Shown here in pieces: positions 18,240-26,667 of a stretch of 64,000 nt of DNA; within the stretch, counting starts at the first letter, position 1, and each line of letters opens with the position of its first letter. Below the pieces are notes generated by a model. The model was given only the letters and a program-made list of their open reading frames with translations. It was not told where the DNA came from and did not search any database. This DNA comes from Pseudolactococcus plantarum (GTDB lineage Bacteria; Bacillota; Bacilli; Lactobacillales; Streptococcaceae): the NCBI RefSeq assembly GCF_002441715.1, contig NZ_JXJX01000010.1, positions 1-64,000 on the forward strand, written 5' to 3'. The position numbers were made by a program, and so were the translations under genes.

Positions 18240-20072
18240 ATGGTAGAATTTTCAATTAAGACACGCAAAGAAACGATAGACACACTAGCTCAAGAACAAC
18301 TTGATCTGCTCATCATTGGTGGCGGGATTACAGGTGCGGGTGTTGCTTTACAGGCAGCAGCATCAGGAATCAAAACAGGCTTGATTGAGATGCAAGATTT
18401 TTCAGAAGGTACCTCGTCAAGATCAACAAAATTAGTACATGGTGGTATTCGCTATCTTAAAACATTTGATGTAGAGGTGGTATCTGATACTGTCAAAGAA
18501 AGAGCTATTGTCCAACAAATAGCGCCACATATCCCTAAACCAGATCCGATGTTATTGCCGATTTATAATGATGAGGGACCAACAACTTTTGATATGTTTT
18601 CTGTTAAAGTTGCCATGGATTTATATGATCGTTTAGCAGGTGTTACAGGGACAAAGTATGAAAACTATACTTTGACTGCTAAGGAAGTTCTAGCACGTGA
18701 ACCTTATATCAAAAAAGAAGGGTTACAAGGTGCGGGTGTCTATCTTGATTTTCGCAACAATGATTCCAGACTTGTTATTGAAAATATCAAACAAGCAGCA
18801 CATGATGGAGCTTACTTGGCAAGTCGTGTTAAGGCGACGGCCTTCTTATATCAAGGCGATAAAATTATTGGAGTTAAAGCGCGTGATGAGTTAACTGGAA
18901 AAGTATTTGAGATTAAAGCAAATGTCGTTATCAACACAAGCGGCCCTTGGGTTGATAAGATTCGTAATTTAAACTTCACAAGAGCCGTTATCCCACAAAT
19001 GCGCCCGACAAAAGGTGTACATCTGGTTGTAGATGCTAAAAAATTGCCAGTCCCACAACCCACTTATTTTGATACACAAAAACAAGACGGACGTATGGTT
19101 TTTGCAATTCCAAGAGAAAATAAGACTTATTTTGGTACAACAGATACCGATTATGATGGTAACTATGAAAATCCACAAGTCACACAAGAAGATGTTGATT
19201 ATTTACTAGATGTGATTAATCTGCGTTATCCTGAGGCTAACTTAACGATCGATGATATAGAAAGTTCATGGGCAGGATTACGTCCACTTTTGATGGGAAA
19301 TGCTGGGTCTGATTATAATGGGGGAGATAACGGCAGTTTATCAGATCAAAGTTTTGACAACGTACTCAATATCATCGGTGAATTCAAAGCTAATAAAGTA
19401 AGCAGAGCAGAAGTTGAAGACGTATTGAATCATTTAGAAAATTCGCGCGCTGAAAAAAAATTATCACCATCTCAAGTATCACGAGGCAGTTCTCTCAAAC
19501 GAGAACCTGATCATCTCATTAGTTTATCAGGCGGCAAAATTACTGATTATAGAAAAATGGCTGAGGGAGCTATTGAGTTGATCAAAAAAGTGTTAGCTGA
19601 TGAATTTGGGCAAGTCTATCAAGCGATTAATTCTAAAACATATGCTGTTTCTGGAGGAGATTTTGATCCAGAAAAAGTAGCAGAAACAGTAGAACAAAAT
19701 GCTTTGATCGGAATAGATGCAGGGTTATCTAGTGACGAAGCAACTTATATTGCAGATTTTTATGGTACAAATGCGTTAATTATCTTTAAACTTGCTAAAT
19801 CATATCCTGCCTATGCACAGTTAAGTTTAGCAGAATCAGCTATGCTACGTTATGCTATGGACGCTGAGATGGCGTTGACACCAAGTGATTATTTGATGAG
19901 ACGAACAAACCATATATTGTTCCAACGTGATCGTTTAGATGCGATAAAACTGCCTGTAGTCGATGCTATGGCTGACTACTATGGTTGGACAGATGATGAG
20001 AAAACGCAGCAATTGGATTCACTCAACAAAGTCATTCATACATCAGATTTGATCGATTTGAAAGAGGGGTAA
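18240..20072 (+). CDS. glpO: Alpha-glycerophosphate oxidase
   Basis: A 610-residue FAD enzyme oxidising glycerol 3-phosphate to dihydroxyacetone phosphate. The FAD site LIIGGGITGAGVA is near residue 22 and GTSSRSTKLVHGGIRYL near 60. A Lys/Ser/Asp-rich insertion at roughly 355-420 (for example RAEKKLSPSQVSRGSSLK) is the mark of the streptococcal/enterococcal oxidase type, which passes electrons to O2 and makes H2O2, rather than the respiratory GlpD. Fifteen bases follow glpK; GlpF starts five bases after its stop. Confidence 0.9.
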   Translation: MVEFSIKTRKETIDTLAQEQLDLLIIGGGITGAGVALQAAASGIKTGLIEMQDFSEGTSSRSTKLVHGGIRYLKTFDVEVVSDTVKERAIVQQIAPHIPKPDPMLLPIYNDEGPTTFDMFSVKVAMDLYDRLAGVTGTKYENYTLTAKEVLAREPYIKKEGLQGAGVYLDFRNNDSRLVIENIKQAAHDGAYLASRVKATAFLYQGDKIIGVKARDELTGKVFEIKANVVINTSGPWVDKIRNLNFTRAVIPQMRPTKGVHLVVDAKKLPVPQPTYFDTQKQDGRMVFAIPRENKTYFGTTDTDYDGNYENPQVTQEDVDYLLDVINLRYPEANLTIDDIESSWAGLRPLLMGNAGSDYNGGDNGSLSDQSFDNVLNIIGEFKANKVSRAEVEDVLNHLENSRAEKKLSPSQVSRGSSLKREPDHLISLSGGKITDYRKMAEGAIELIKKVLADEFGQVYQAINSKTYAVSGGDFDPEKVAETVEQNALIGIDAGLSSDEATYIADFYGTNALIIFKLAKSYPAYAQLSLAESAMLRYAMDAEMALTPSDYLMRRTNHILFQRDRLDAIKLPVVDAMADYYGWTDDEKTQQLDSLNKVIHTSDLIDLKEG

Positions 20073-20076
20073 GCAA

Positions 20077-20793
20077 ATGTCGGCAGAAATGACTCAAATT
20101 TTTAGTGAATTTATTGGTACAGCCATTCTTATCTTATTAGGTGATGGCGTTTGTGCGGCAGTAAATTTGAATAAAAGTAAAGCGCAAAATTCAGGATGGA
20201 TCGTGATTGCGTTTGGTTGGGCATTAGCAGTTACGATAGCCGTTTTTGTAGCTGGGCTGAACGGACCTGCACATCTCAATCCAGCGGTAACGATTGCGAT
20301 GGCGATGAATGGTAGTCTTAGTCCTAGTTTGGTCTTACCGTTTATCATTGCCCAGGTATTGGGTGGTATCGTGGGTGCCATTTTAGTCTGGTTAGCTTAT
20401 CTACCACATTGGGATGTCACGACGGATAAAGGGGCAATACTTGGTACCTTTGCAACAGGTCCTGCCATCCGTCATTATCCTGCTAATTTTATCTCAGAAG
20501 TGATTGGCACTTTTGTTCTTGTAACTGGTTTATTAGCGATTGGTGCGAATAAGTTTGCAGAAGGGTCAAATGTCTTTGCAGTTGGTGGGTTAATTTTAGC
20601 TATTGGCTTATCACTTGGTGGGACAACTGGCTATGCTATCAACCCAGCTCGTGACCTAGGTCCTAGAATTGCTCACTTCATCTTACCGATGAAAAATAAA
20701 GGGGACTCAGATTGGGCTTACAGTTGGATTCCAGTCATTGCCCCTATCGTTGGTGGGGGATTAGCTGTTGCATTATTTACCTTAATCAAATAA
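20077..20793 (+). CDS. glpF: Glycerol facilitator (aquaglyceroporin)
   Basis: A 238-residue MIP-family channel with six membrane helices and both NPA motifs, HLNPAVT near residue 67 and INPARDLGPR near 190. The Asp after the second NPAR favours glycerol over water. AGAGGGG precedes the ATG inside the end of glpO, indicating one mRNA. It supplies glycerol for GlpK to trap by phosphorylation. Confidence 0.94.
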   Translation: MSAEMTQIFSEFIGTAILILLGDGVCAAVNLNKSKAQNSGWIVIAFGWALAVTIAVFVAGLNGPAHLNPAVTIAMAMNGSLSPSLVLPFIIAQVLGGIVGAILVWLAYLPHWDVTTDKGAILGTFATGPAIRHYPANFISEVIGTFVLVTGLLAIGANKFAEGSNVFAVGGLILAIGLSLGGTTGYAINPARDLGPRIAHFILPMKNKGDSDWAYSWIPVIAPIVGGGLAVALFTLIK

Positions 20794-20810
20794 GTGCTTA
20801 AGCTATCTAA

Positions 20811-20843
20811 AAAAACATTCTGGACAGTAGTCTAGAATGTTTT
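20811..20843. terminator. Terminator between glpF and the convergent kinase gene
   Basis: AAAACATTCT and AGAATGTTTT enclose an inner GAC/GTC pair. A-rich and T-rich flanks suit both directions. Confidence 0.82.
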
Positions 20844-20856
20844 CATTTGTTTCATT

Positions 20857-22437
20857 TTAAAAAGTGACCGTAAATGTTGTGCCTTTATCAAGAACACTGA
20901 CCACATCGATATGTCCACCAAGCTCTGCTAAATTCTTTTTGACGATAGCAAGTCCTAGTCCAGTACCTTCTGAATCTCTAGTATGATCTGCACGATAGAA
21001 TCTTTCAAATATACGGGATGTTTCTAATGCCGTTAATCCTGGTCCATTATCAGATATGGTAAACGTTACTATTTTGTCGATTTTACTAGCAGAAATGAAA
21101 ATTTTACCACCTGCAGGCGTATAATTAATCGCATTTTCTATCAAATTCTTTAGGATGGCATAGAGATGTTTTTCATTAGATTTAAAATAAAGCTTCGCAT
21201 CATATTGTTTAGTGAGCGTTAGCTGTTTATCTTTAATCGCAAACTCAAAATTAGTTAATACCTCATCTATCTGTGTGGATAGATTCAATTTCGTCTTTTT
21301 GAGATGTAGTGGTTGTCTAGTCATTTCTAAGGTATCAGCAACCAAAGTAGATAAACGCTTAGTTTCTTTAACGATATGTTTAGCAAATACCTTGGCATCA
21401 CTTGTAGAGAGTTTATCTAAGTCATTCACTAAAATATCAGCAAAACCAGCTATAGCTGTTAATGGCGTTTTTAAATCGTGTGAGACATTAGCAATAAAGT
21501 CATTATGGGCGATTGTGGTAGCTTTATAGGTAGTGACATCAATCATTGTCACCATTAATCGATGATCAAGAGACTGGATCGGTCGAACATTCATCGTATA
21601 GTAGGCATTGAGTTGTTCAAAATAAAACGTCTGTTCTTGTTGACCAGGTTTTAGCATTTTATTGACTAAAAATTGTAAAACATCACTATAGGGACTGAAG
21701 ATGTCTAGATTTTTTGTATCAGCAAATTCATTTTTAAAACTAGCATTACTGCGGCGAATTGTCCCTTTTAGATCGTAAATGAAGATAGGAAATTCAAAAA
21801 GTTCGATGAATTCATATAAATTTTTCTTAGCAGGAGTAGAACTCTCAGCTTTATGCTGAATACTTTCTCCTAGATGATTTAATGCAGTTGTCACTTTATC
21901 ATCATTTTCAGAGATTAGATAACTCTGAGTTAGGGGACTGCGTCGAATATTTTTAATCTTAGCAATGGTGTCTGTCTCAAACTGATGTAGTTTTTTAGCA
22001 CTGGTATATAGTTGATAAATCCATATCAGATAGATGATTGTTGTAAAGGCAATAATGATACCATTAACAGCACTATCTGAAGAGCGTTCACGTGTAATTT
22101 GGATATAATTTTTTAAAACAGCATCCTGATAATTTGGTATGGTTACTGTCATAGATGTTTGGGTCAGTGAACGTGTAAATCTTGCCCCATTTTTGATATT
22201 TTCTACTGCTTTTGACTGAGTAGACAAAGGCAAGACTAAGACTGAATCATCAAATTTAGTTTGCGGATTTTTATTTAAAATATCAGCAACCGCATAAGCA
22301 CGCACTGTCAAGTTATCGGTATCTATTTTCAAGGTATGTTGCGTTAAAAAGATAATCATCACAACTGTTGTTAAGAGATAAACACCAGAAAAAAGTAGGA
22401 GCTTAGACTTGTTAAATTTATTATTTAATTGTTTCAT
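20857..22437 (-). CDS. Sensor histidine kinase (PhoR/WalK-like, PAS domain)
   Basis: A 526-residue membrane kinase. Helix 1 lies at about 12-32, an extracytoplasmic part of about 90 residues follows, and helix 2 at about 123-145. A PAS region starts near FEFPIFIYDLKG, the H-box is NVSHDLKTPLTA, the N-box NLIENAINYTP, and G-boxes are DNGPGL and GTGLGLAI. ATG 22437 overlaps the end of the response regulator gene and has no clear Shine-Dalgarno, so it probably depends on translational coupling; a TTG at 22458 is in frame but its site is badly spaced. Ligand is unknown. Confidence 0.88.
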   Translation of the reverse strand: MKQLNNKFNKSKLLLFSGVYLLTTVVMIIFLTQHTLKIDTDNLTVRAYAVADILNKNPQTKFDDSVLVLPLSTQSKAVENIKNGARFTRSLTQTSMTVTIPNYQDAVLKNYIQITRERSSDSAVNGIIIAFTTIIYLIWIYQLYTSAKKLHQFETDTIAKIKNIRRSPLTQSYLISENDDKVTTALNHLGESIQHKAESSTPAKKNLYEFIELFEFPIFIYDLKGTIRRSNASFKNEFADTKNLDIFSPYSDVLQFLVNKMLKPGQQEQTFYFEQLNAYYTMNVRPIQSLDHRLMVTMIDVTTYKATTIAHNDFIANVSHDLKTPLTAIAGFADILVNDLDKLSTSDAKVFAKHIVKETKRLSTLVADTLEMTRQPLHLKKTKLNLSTQIDEVLTNFEFAIKDKQLTLTKQYDAKLYFKSNEKHLYAILKNLIENAINYTPAGGKIFISASKIDKIVTFTISDNGPGLTALETSRIFERFYRADHTRDSEGTGLGLAIVKKNLAELGGHIDVVSVLDKGTTFTVTF

Positions 22438-23119
22438 CTTCAATGAATCTGTACCCAAATCCTCTTTTAGTTTTAATATATCTGTTGTTTAATTTTTTTC
22501 TCAAGTTACTAACGGTGACATCTACAACACGTGTTTCATAATCTTGAACTTCGCCCCAAAATTCAGTGAGAATTGCTTCACGACTAACGATAATATCTTG
22601 ATGTTGAATCAAAAAAACGAGGAGATTAAATTCTCGTTTTGACAATAACACTTTTTCATTTTCAAGTGTTGCTGTTTTTGTTTTCAGATCAATGCTTAAG
22701 TCTTTAAACTCATAAGCAGTAGGCACGACATCAGGTTGAGTTGCCTTATGATAGACCTGATTACGCCTAATCAACGCATTGGCTCGCGTGATAATCTCTC
22801 TTTGCGGTGTCGTTTTATCTAGATAATCATCGACACCAGCGTTGATGCCAGTGATTTTAAGATCATCATCATCACGTGCTGTTAAGATAATAATTGGCGT
22901 ATAATTGCCATGTTGCCTTAACTGCTCAGTAACAGCAAGACCTGATAAACCAGGCATCATCATGTCTAGTAAGATAAGATCAAAACTTTGTTTACGTGCA
23001 AGTGATAAAGCCTCTACTCCGTCTGAGACAAGCGTTACCTTAAATCCACCTGACTCGAATGTATAAGATAATAGTGCTAAAATCGCACGATCATCGTCAG
23101 CAATCAAAATTGTTTTCAT
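22421..23119 (-). CDS. OmpR-family response regulator
   Basis: A 232-residue two-domain regulator: receiver (acidic pocket ADDD near residue 8, phospho-acceptor Asp in LILLDMMMPG near 53, switch Thr in ILTARDD) and C-terminal winged helix (REFNLLVFL, RKKLNNRYIKTKRGFGYRF). The usual KPF after the conserved lysine is replaced by KTTP. It is first in a two-gene operon with the kinase. No Shine-Dalgarno precedes the ATG and a -10 ends six bases upstream, so the mRNA is predicted to be leaderless. Confidence 0.9.
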   Translation of the reverse strand: MKTILIADDDRAILALLSYTFESGGFKVTLVSDGVEALSLARKQSFDLILLDMMMPGLSGLAVTEQLRQHGNYTPIIILTARDDDDLKITGINAGVDDYLDKTTPQREIITRANALIRRNQVYHKATQPDVVPTAYEFKDLSIDLKTKTATLENEKVLLSKREFNLLVFLIQHQDIIVSREAILTEFWGEVQDYETRVVDVTVSNLRKKLNNRYIKTKRGFGYRFIEDETIK

Positions 23120-23125
23120 ATTTAG

Positions 23126-23134
23126 ATTATAACA
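23126..23134 (-). promoter_or_regulatory. Leaderless-type promoter of the response regulator
   Basis: On the minus strand TGTTATAAT, then six bases (CTAAAT), then ATG. Transcription should start on the A of the start codon. Confidence 0.7.
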
Positions 23135-23335
23135 GAAAAGTCCTGGTAAAATTCGATTATCTTGGTATTTTTTTACAAATATAATCCTATTTTTTTACAA
23201 AAACTAGTGATTAATATGTCATGAATATCACATAATAATCTTGTTTAATTTTAAAAAGTATGAGCAAATCAAAATAATCAACTCTAAAAGAGGTAAATGT
23301 TTATCCTGTATATTGCTGAGTTTATCTGATATTTT

Positions 23336-23344
23336 TGGTATAAT
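23336..23344 (+). promoter_or_regulatory. Leaderless-type promoter of ylxM
   Basis: TGGTATAAT followed by AAAAGA and the ylxM ATG. Same geometry as the divergent response regulator gene; the start of transcription should coincide with the start codon. Confidence 0.7.
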
Positions 23345-23350
23345 AAAAGA

Positions 23351-23680
23351 ATGGAAATTGAAAAAACAAATCGCATGAACGCCTTATTTGAGTTTTATGC
23401 GACTTTGCTTACTGAAAAACAAATGAATTATATCGAACTATATTATGCAGATGATTATTCACTTGCTGAGATAGCTGAAGAGTTAAACGTCACACGTCAA
23501 GCCGTTTATGACAATATCAAGCGTACTGAAAAGGTATTAGAAACGTATGAAACAAAACTACATATGTATTCTGATTATATTGTACGTGGTCAAATTCTAT
23601 CTGATCTCTTGACTAAATATAGTGATGATACATATTTATCTGAACAACTTGAGTTATTACAAAGTTTAGAAAATGAATAG
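23351..23680 (+). CDS. ylxM: YlxM/p13-like DNA-binding protein
   Basis: A 109-residue UPF0122 protein with a sigma-70 region 4-like HTH ([13 protein letters not shown], then [20 protein letters not shown]). Members are nearly always encoded directly before ffh and are associated with the signal recognition particle. The ffh start lies 50 bases downstream, so co-transcription is likely. No Shine-Dalgarno is present. Confidence 0.92.
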   Translation: MEIEKTNRMNALFEFYATLLTEKQMNYIELYYADDYSLAEIAEELNVTRQAVYDNIKRTEKVLETYETKLHMYSDYIVRGQILSDLLTKYSDDTYLSEQLELLQSLENE

Positions 23681-23730
23681 ACATACAAAAAAGGAGAAGT
23701 TGAGCTGATTTTAGGCTCACCAAAAAAATC

Positions 23731-25251
23731 ATGGCATTTGAAAATTTAACCCAACGGTTGCAAGGTGTTTTTAAAAATTTACGTGGTAAGAAAAAAATCA
23801 CTGAAAACGATGTTTTAGAAATTACTAAAGAAATTCGTGTCGCTTTATTAGAAGCCGACGTAGCCTTACCAGTTGTTAAAAAATTCATCAGAAATATCCG
23901 AGAACGTGCAATTGGTGTTGAAGTATCTGAAGCGCTACAACCTGCACAACAAGTCATCAAAATTGTTGATGAAGAATTAACAACGATTCTTGGTGGTGGA
24001 GAAGTCGAATTAGGTAAGTCACCTAAAATCCCTACGATTATTATGATGGCAGGGCTACAAGGTGCCGGTAAAACGACGTTTGCAGGTAAATTAGCTAAAC
24101 GACTTAAAGAAACAAATAACGCACGTCCCCTCATGATCGCAGCTGACGTTTATCGTCCTGCTGCAATTGAGCAGTTAAAAACAGTTGGTAAACAAGTTGA
24201 TGTACCTGTCTATGATGAAGGAGTTGATGTTAACCCTGTAGAGATTGTGCGTAATGGGTTAGCATTAGCCGCTGAAAAAAGAAATGATTATGTCCTAATC
24301 GATACTGCAGGTCGTCTAGAAATAGATGACAAACTGATGGATGAGTTGATTCAGATCAAAGCTGTCGCTCAGCCAACAGAAATCCTGTTAGTTGTGGATG
24401 CGATGACTGGTCAGGTAGCTGCAGATGTTGCTAAAAAATTCAATGAAACCTTAGATATCACGGGTGTTATCATCACTAAGCTTGATGGTGATACACGTGG
24501 TGGTGCTGCCCTTTCTATTCGTGAGATTACTGGTAAACCAATTAAATTCGTTGGTACTGGTGAAAAATTAACGGATCTCGAAGTATTTTATCCAGATCGT
24601 ATGAGCTCACGTATCCTCGGTATGGGGGATATGCTGACATTAATCGAAAAGGCACAAGGTCAATTTGACGAAGCGCAATCAGCAAAAATGGCTGAAAAAA
24701 TGCGCGAAAACAGCTTTGATTTTAATGATTTTATAGAGCAACTTGATCAGGTTCAATCGATGGGACCATTAGACGAAATCATGAAAATGATTCCTGGTAT
24801 GTCTGAAATTCCAGGTGCTGCTAATATGAAAATAGATGAAAAAGATGTCGCTAGAAAACGGGCGATGGTCTTATCTATGACACCAGAAGAGCGAGAAAAT
24901 CCTGATATTCTATCTCCATCTCGCCGTAGACGGATTGCTGCTGGATCAGGGAATACTTTTATCGAAGTGAATAAACTGATCAAGCAGTTTAATGAGTCTA
25001 AAAAGATGATGAGTGGTATCATGAACGGTGATATGAATGCTATGCTTGGTAATATGGGGGGCAATATGCCCAATATGCCAGGAGGTATGCCTGACATGAG
25101 CGCTTTAGGTGATTTGGGTGGAGCTGGTATGCCTGATATGAGTGCCATGTTTGGTGGTGGTCTTAAAGGTAAAGTCGGTAAGATGGCGATGAATGCTGCC
25201 ATGAAACGTGCTCAGAAAAAACTTAAAAAAGGCAAGAAAAAGAAAAAATAG
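23731..25251 (+). CDS. ffh: Signal recognition particle protein Ffh
   Basis: A 506-residue SRP54 GTPase that binds signal sequences of nascent membrane and secreted proteins with 4.5S RNA. N domain about 1-90; G domain with GLQGAGKTT near 108, DTAGR near 190, TKLDGD near 248 and GTGEKLTDLE near 275; Met-rich M domain from about 330 with SRRRRIAAGSG. The C-terminus is a long Met/Gly/Asn tail ending in a Lys run. The AAGGAG at 23691-23696 is 34 bases from the ATG, an unusual distance with a hairpin between. Confidence 0.97.
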   Translation: MAFENLTQRLQGVFKNLRGKKKITENDVLEITKEIRVALLEADVALPVVKKFIRNIRERAIGVEVSEALQPAQQVIKIVDEELTTILGGGEVELGKSPKIPTIIMMAGLQGAGKTTFAGKLAKRLKETNNARPLMIAADVYRPAAIEQLKTVGKQVDVPVYDEGVDVNPVEIVRNGLALAAEKRNDYVLIDTAGRLEIDDKLMDELIQIKAVAQPTEILLVVDAMTGQVAADVAKKFNETLDITGVIITKLDGDTRGGAALSIREITGKPIKFVGTGEKLTDLEVFYPDRMSSRILGMGDMLTLIEKAQGQFDEAQSAKMAEKMRENSFDFNDFIEQLDQVQSMGPLDEIMKMIPGMSEIPGAANMKIDEKDVARKRAMVLSMTPEERENPDILSPSRRRRIAAGSGNTFIEVNKLIKQFNESKKMMSGIMNGDMNAMLGNMGGNMPNMPGGMPDMSALGDLGGAGMPDMSAMFGGGLKGKVGKMAMNAAMKRAQKKLKKGKKKKK

Positions 25252-25253
25252 TG

Positions 25254-25282
25254 CACAAGATGATGGCTTGCCATGCCTTGTG
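25254..25282 (+). repeat. Intercistronic hairpin between ffh and aroK
   Basis: CACAAG...CTTGTG encloses ATGGC TT GCCAT, separated by small internal loops. No T run follows. Possible mRNA processing or stability element after ffh. Confidence 0.6.
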
Positions 25283-25310
25283 AGATGAAAGAGATAGGAT
25301 ATAAGTATAC

Positions 25311-25796
25311 ATGAAGCCAACTTTTTTGATCGGATTTATGGGGTCGGGTAAATCGACGATTGCTAAATTACTAGCAGATGACTTTGTTGATCTTGATACG
25401 GTCATTGTCGAAAAAATTGGTATGTCTATTTCTGACTTTTTTGAACAGTTTGGTGAAGCCAAGTTTCGTGAATTAGAAACTGAAACGCTAAAAAGTGTAT
25501 CAACAACCCATCAAATCATCTCAACTGGCGGTGGTATCGTCATGTCTGAAGAAAACCGACAATTTTTAAAAGATGCAGATGTAAATGTTGTCTATCTAGA
25601 AGGTGACTTTGATAAACTCTATGCGCGTATTTTAGCTGACAAAGAAAATATCCGGCCAATAGCCATATCACGTACACGTGAAGAGCTATTTGATATCTAT
25701 CAGCATAGAGCAGATTTATATGACGCTGTCGCCACACATAAGATTTGTGTGACAGACAAAACGCCTGAGGAGATTGTAAAGGAAATTCAATTATGA
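25311..25796 (+). CDS. aroK: Shikimate kinase
   Basis: A 161-residue kinase that phosphorylates shikimate in chorismate synthesis. Walker A is GFMGSGKST at residues 7-15; DLDTVIVEKIGMSI and FRELE follow, and STGGGIV is the shikimate-binding glycine loop. Four bases overlap pheA (ATGA), so the two are translationally coupled. aroK and pheA end the aromatic cluster in lactococci; here they follow ffh directly. Confidence 0.94.
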   Translation: MKPTFLIGFMGSGKSTIAKLLADDFVDLDTVIVEKIGMSISDFFEQFGEAKFRELETETLKSVSTTHQIISTGGGIVMSEENRQFLKDADVNVVYLEGDFDKLYARILADKENIRPIAISRTREELFDIYQHRADLYDAVATHKICVTDKTPEEIVKEIQL

Positions 25797-26620
25797 GAAT
25801 CGGCTTTTTAGGACCTAAAGCATCATTTACTTATGCAGCTGCAACGGCTGCGTTTCCAGAAGATCAACATGAGTTAATCCCTTTTGAAACAATCACTGAG
25901 GTGATTAGAAGTTATGAGAGGGATTTGGTTGACTTTGCTATTGTCCCAGTGGAAAATTCTATTGAAGGTAGTGTACATCAAACGATAGATTATCTCTTTC
26001 TACAAGCTGATAACCTACATACACAGGCAGAAATTATCTTACCCATTCGACAACAGCTCATGGCAACAGATAATCAAAAGAAGATAGAGAAAATCTTTTC
26101 ACATCCACAAGCGATTGCCCAATCTTTAAAATATATTCAGGAACATATGCCGGGTGTCAAACTTGAACCGACTGACAGTACAGCATATGCAGCACAATTT
26201 GTTGCACAACATCCTAATAAACCTTTTGCAGCTATTGCACCTGTAGCCAGTAGCATAGAATATGGCTTAACTATTATCGCCCATGATATTCAAGAAATAC
26301 ATGAAAACTATACACGCTTTTGGGTGTTAGGAAAAACGCGACCACAGTTAAATTTAGTGGCGGATACCCAAAAAATTACATTGGCTTTGACGCTACCAGA
26401 TAATTTACCTGGTGCCCTGTATAAGGCCTTAAAAGTATTTGCTGATTTTGGTATTAATCTATCTAAAATAGAATCACGCCCATTAAAGACATTTCTTGGA
26501 GAATATTTCTTCTTAGTAGATGCTGTTTATTCTGGTGATTATCTTTATCTGCTAAATGCGCTTGAAAAACTTGGTGTCACGGTTAAACAATTAGGCAGAT
26601 ACAAAGTATATAAAATGTAA
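25793..26620 (+). CDS. pheA: Prephenate dehydratase
   Basis: A 275-residue enzyme converting prephenate to phenylpyruvate for phenylalanine synthesis. The catalytic region shows GPKASFTY, VPVENSIEGSV and DSTAYAA (the TxS/T centre is less standard), and the C-terminal ACT domain begins near residue 195 with PGALYKALKVFADFGINLSK and ESRPLK, the phenylalanine feedback site. AAGGAA sits in the aroK 3' end. No chorismate mutase domain is fused. Confidence 0.94.
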   Translation: MRIGFLGPKASFTYAAATAAFPEDQHELIPFETITEVIRSYERDLVDFAIVPVENSIEGSVHQTIDYLFLQADNLHTQAEIILPIRQQLMATDNQKKIEKIFSHPQAIAQSLKYIQEHMPGVKLEPTDSTAYAAQFVAQHPNKPFAAIAPVASSIEYGLTIIAHDIQEIHENYTRFWVLGKTRPQLNLVADTQKITLALTLPDNLPGALYKALKVFADFGINLSKIESRPLKTFLGEYFFLVDAVYSGDYLYLLNALEKLGVTVKQLGRYKVYKM

Positions 26621-26626
26621 CGCATC

Positions 26627-26667
26627 AAAAAAACTAATGACTATACTGAAATGTCATTAGTTTTTTT
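26627..26667. terminator. Bidirectional terminator, pheA and convergent membrane gene
   Basis: A perfect 15-bp stem, AAAAAAACTAATGAC with its complement, around an 11-base loop. Read from the minus strand its first arm is the last codons of the 26641 gene. Confidence 0.92.

Noticed and set aside
24753-25202. Open frame antisense to the ffh M domain
   Set aside because: Its Pro/Ile-rich composition is the mirror of the Met/Gly-rich ffh tail; no start signals.
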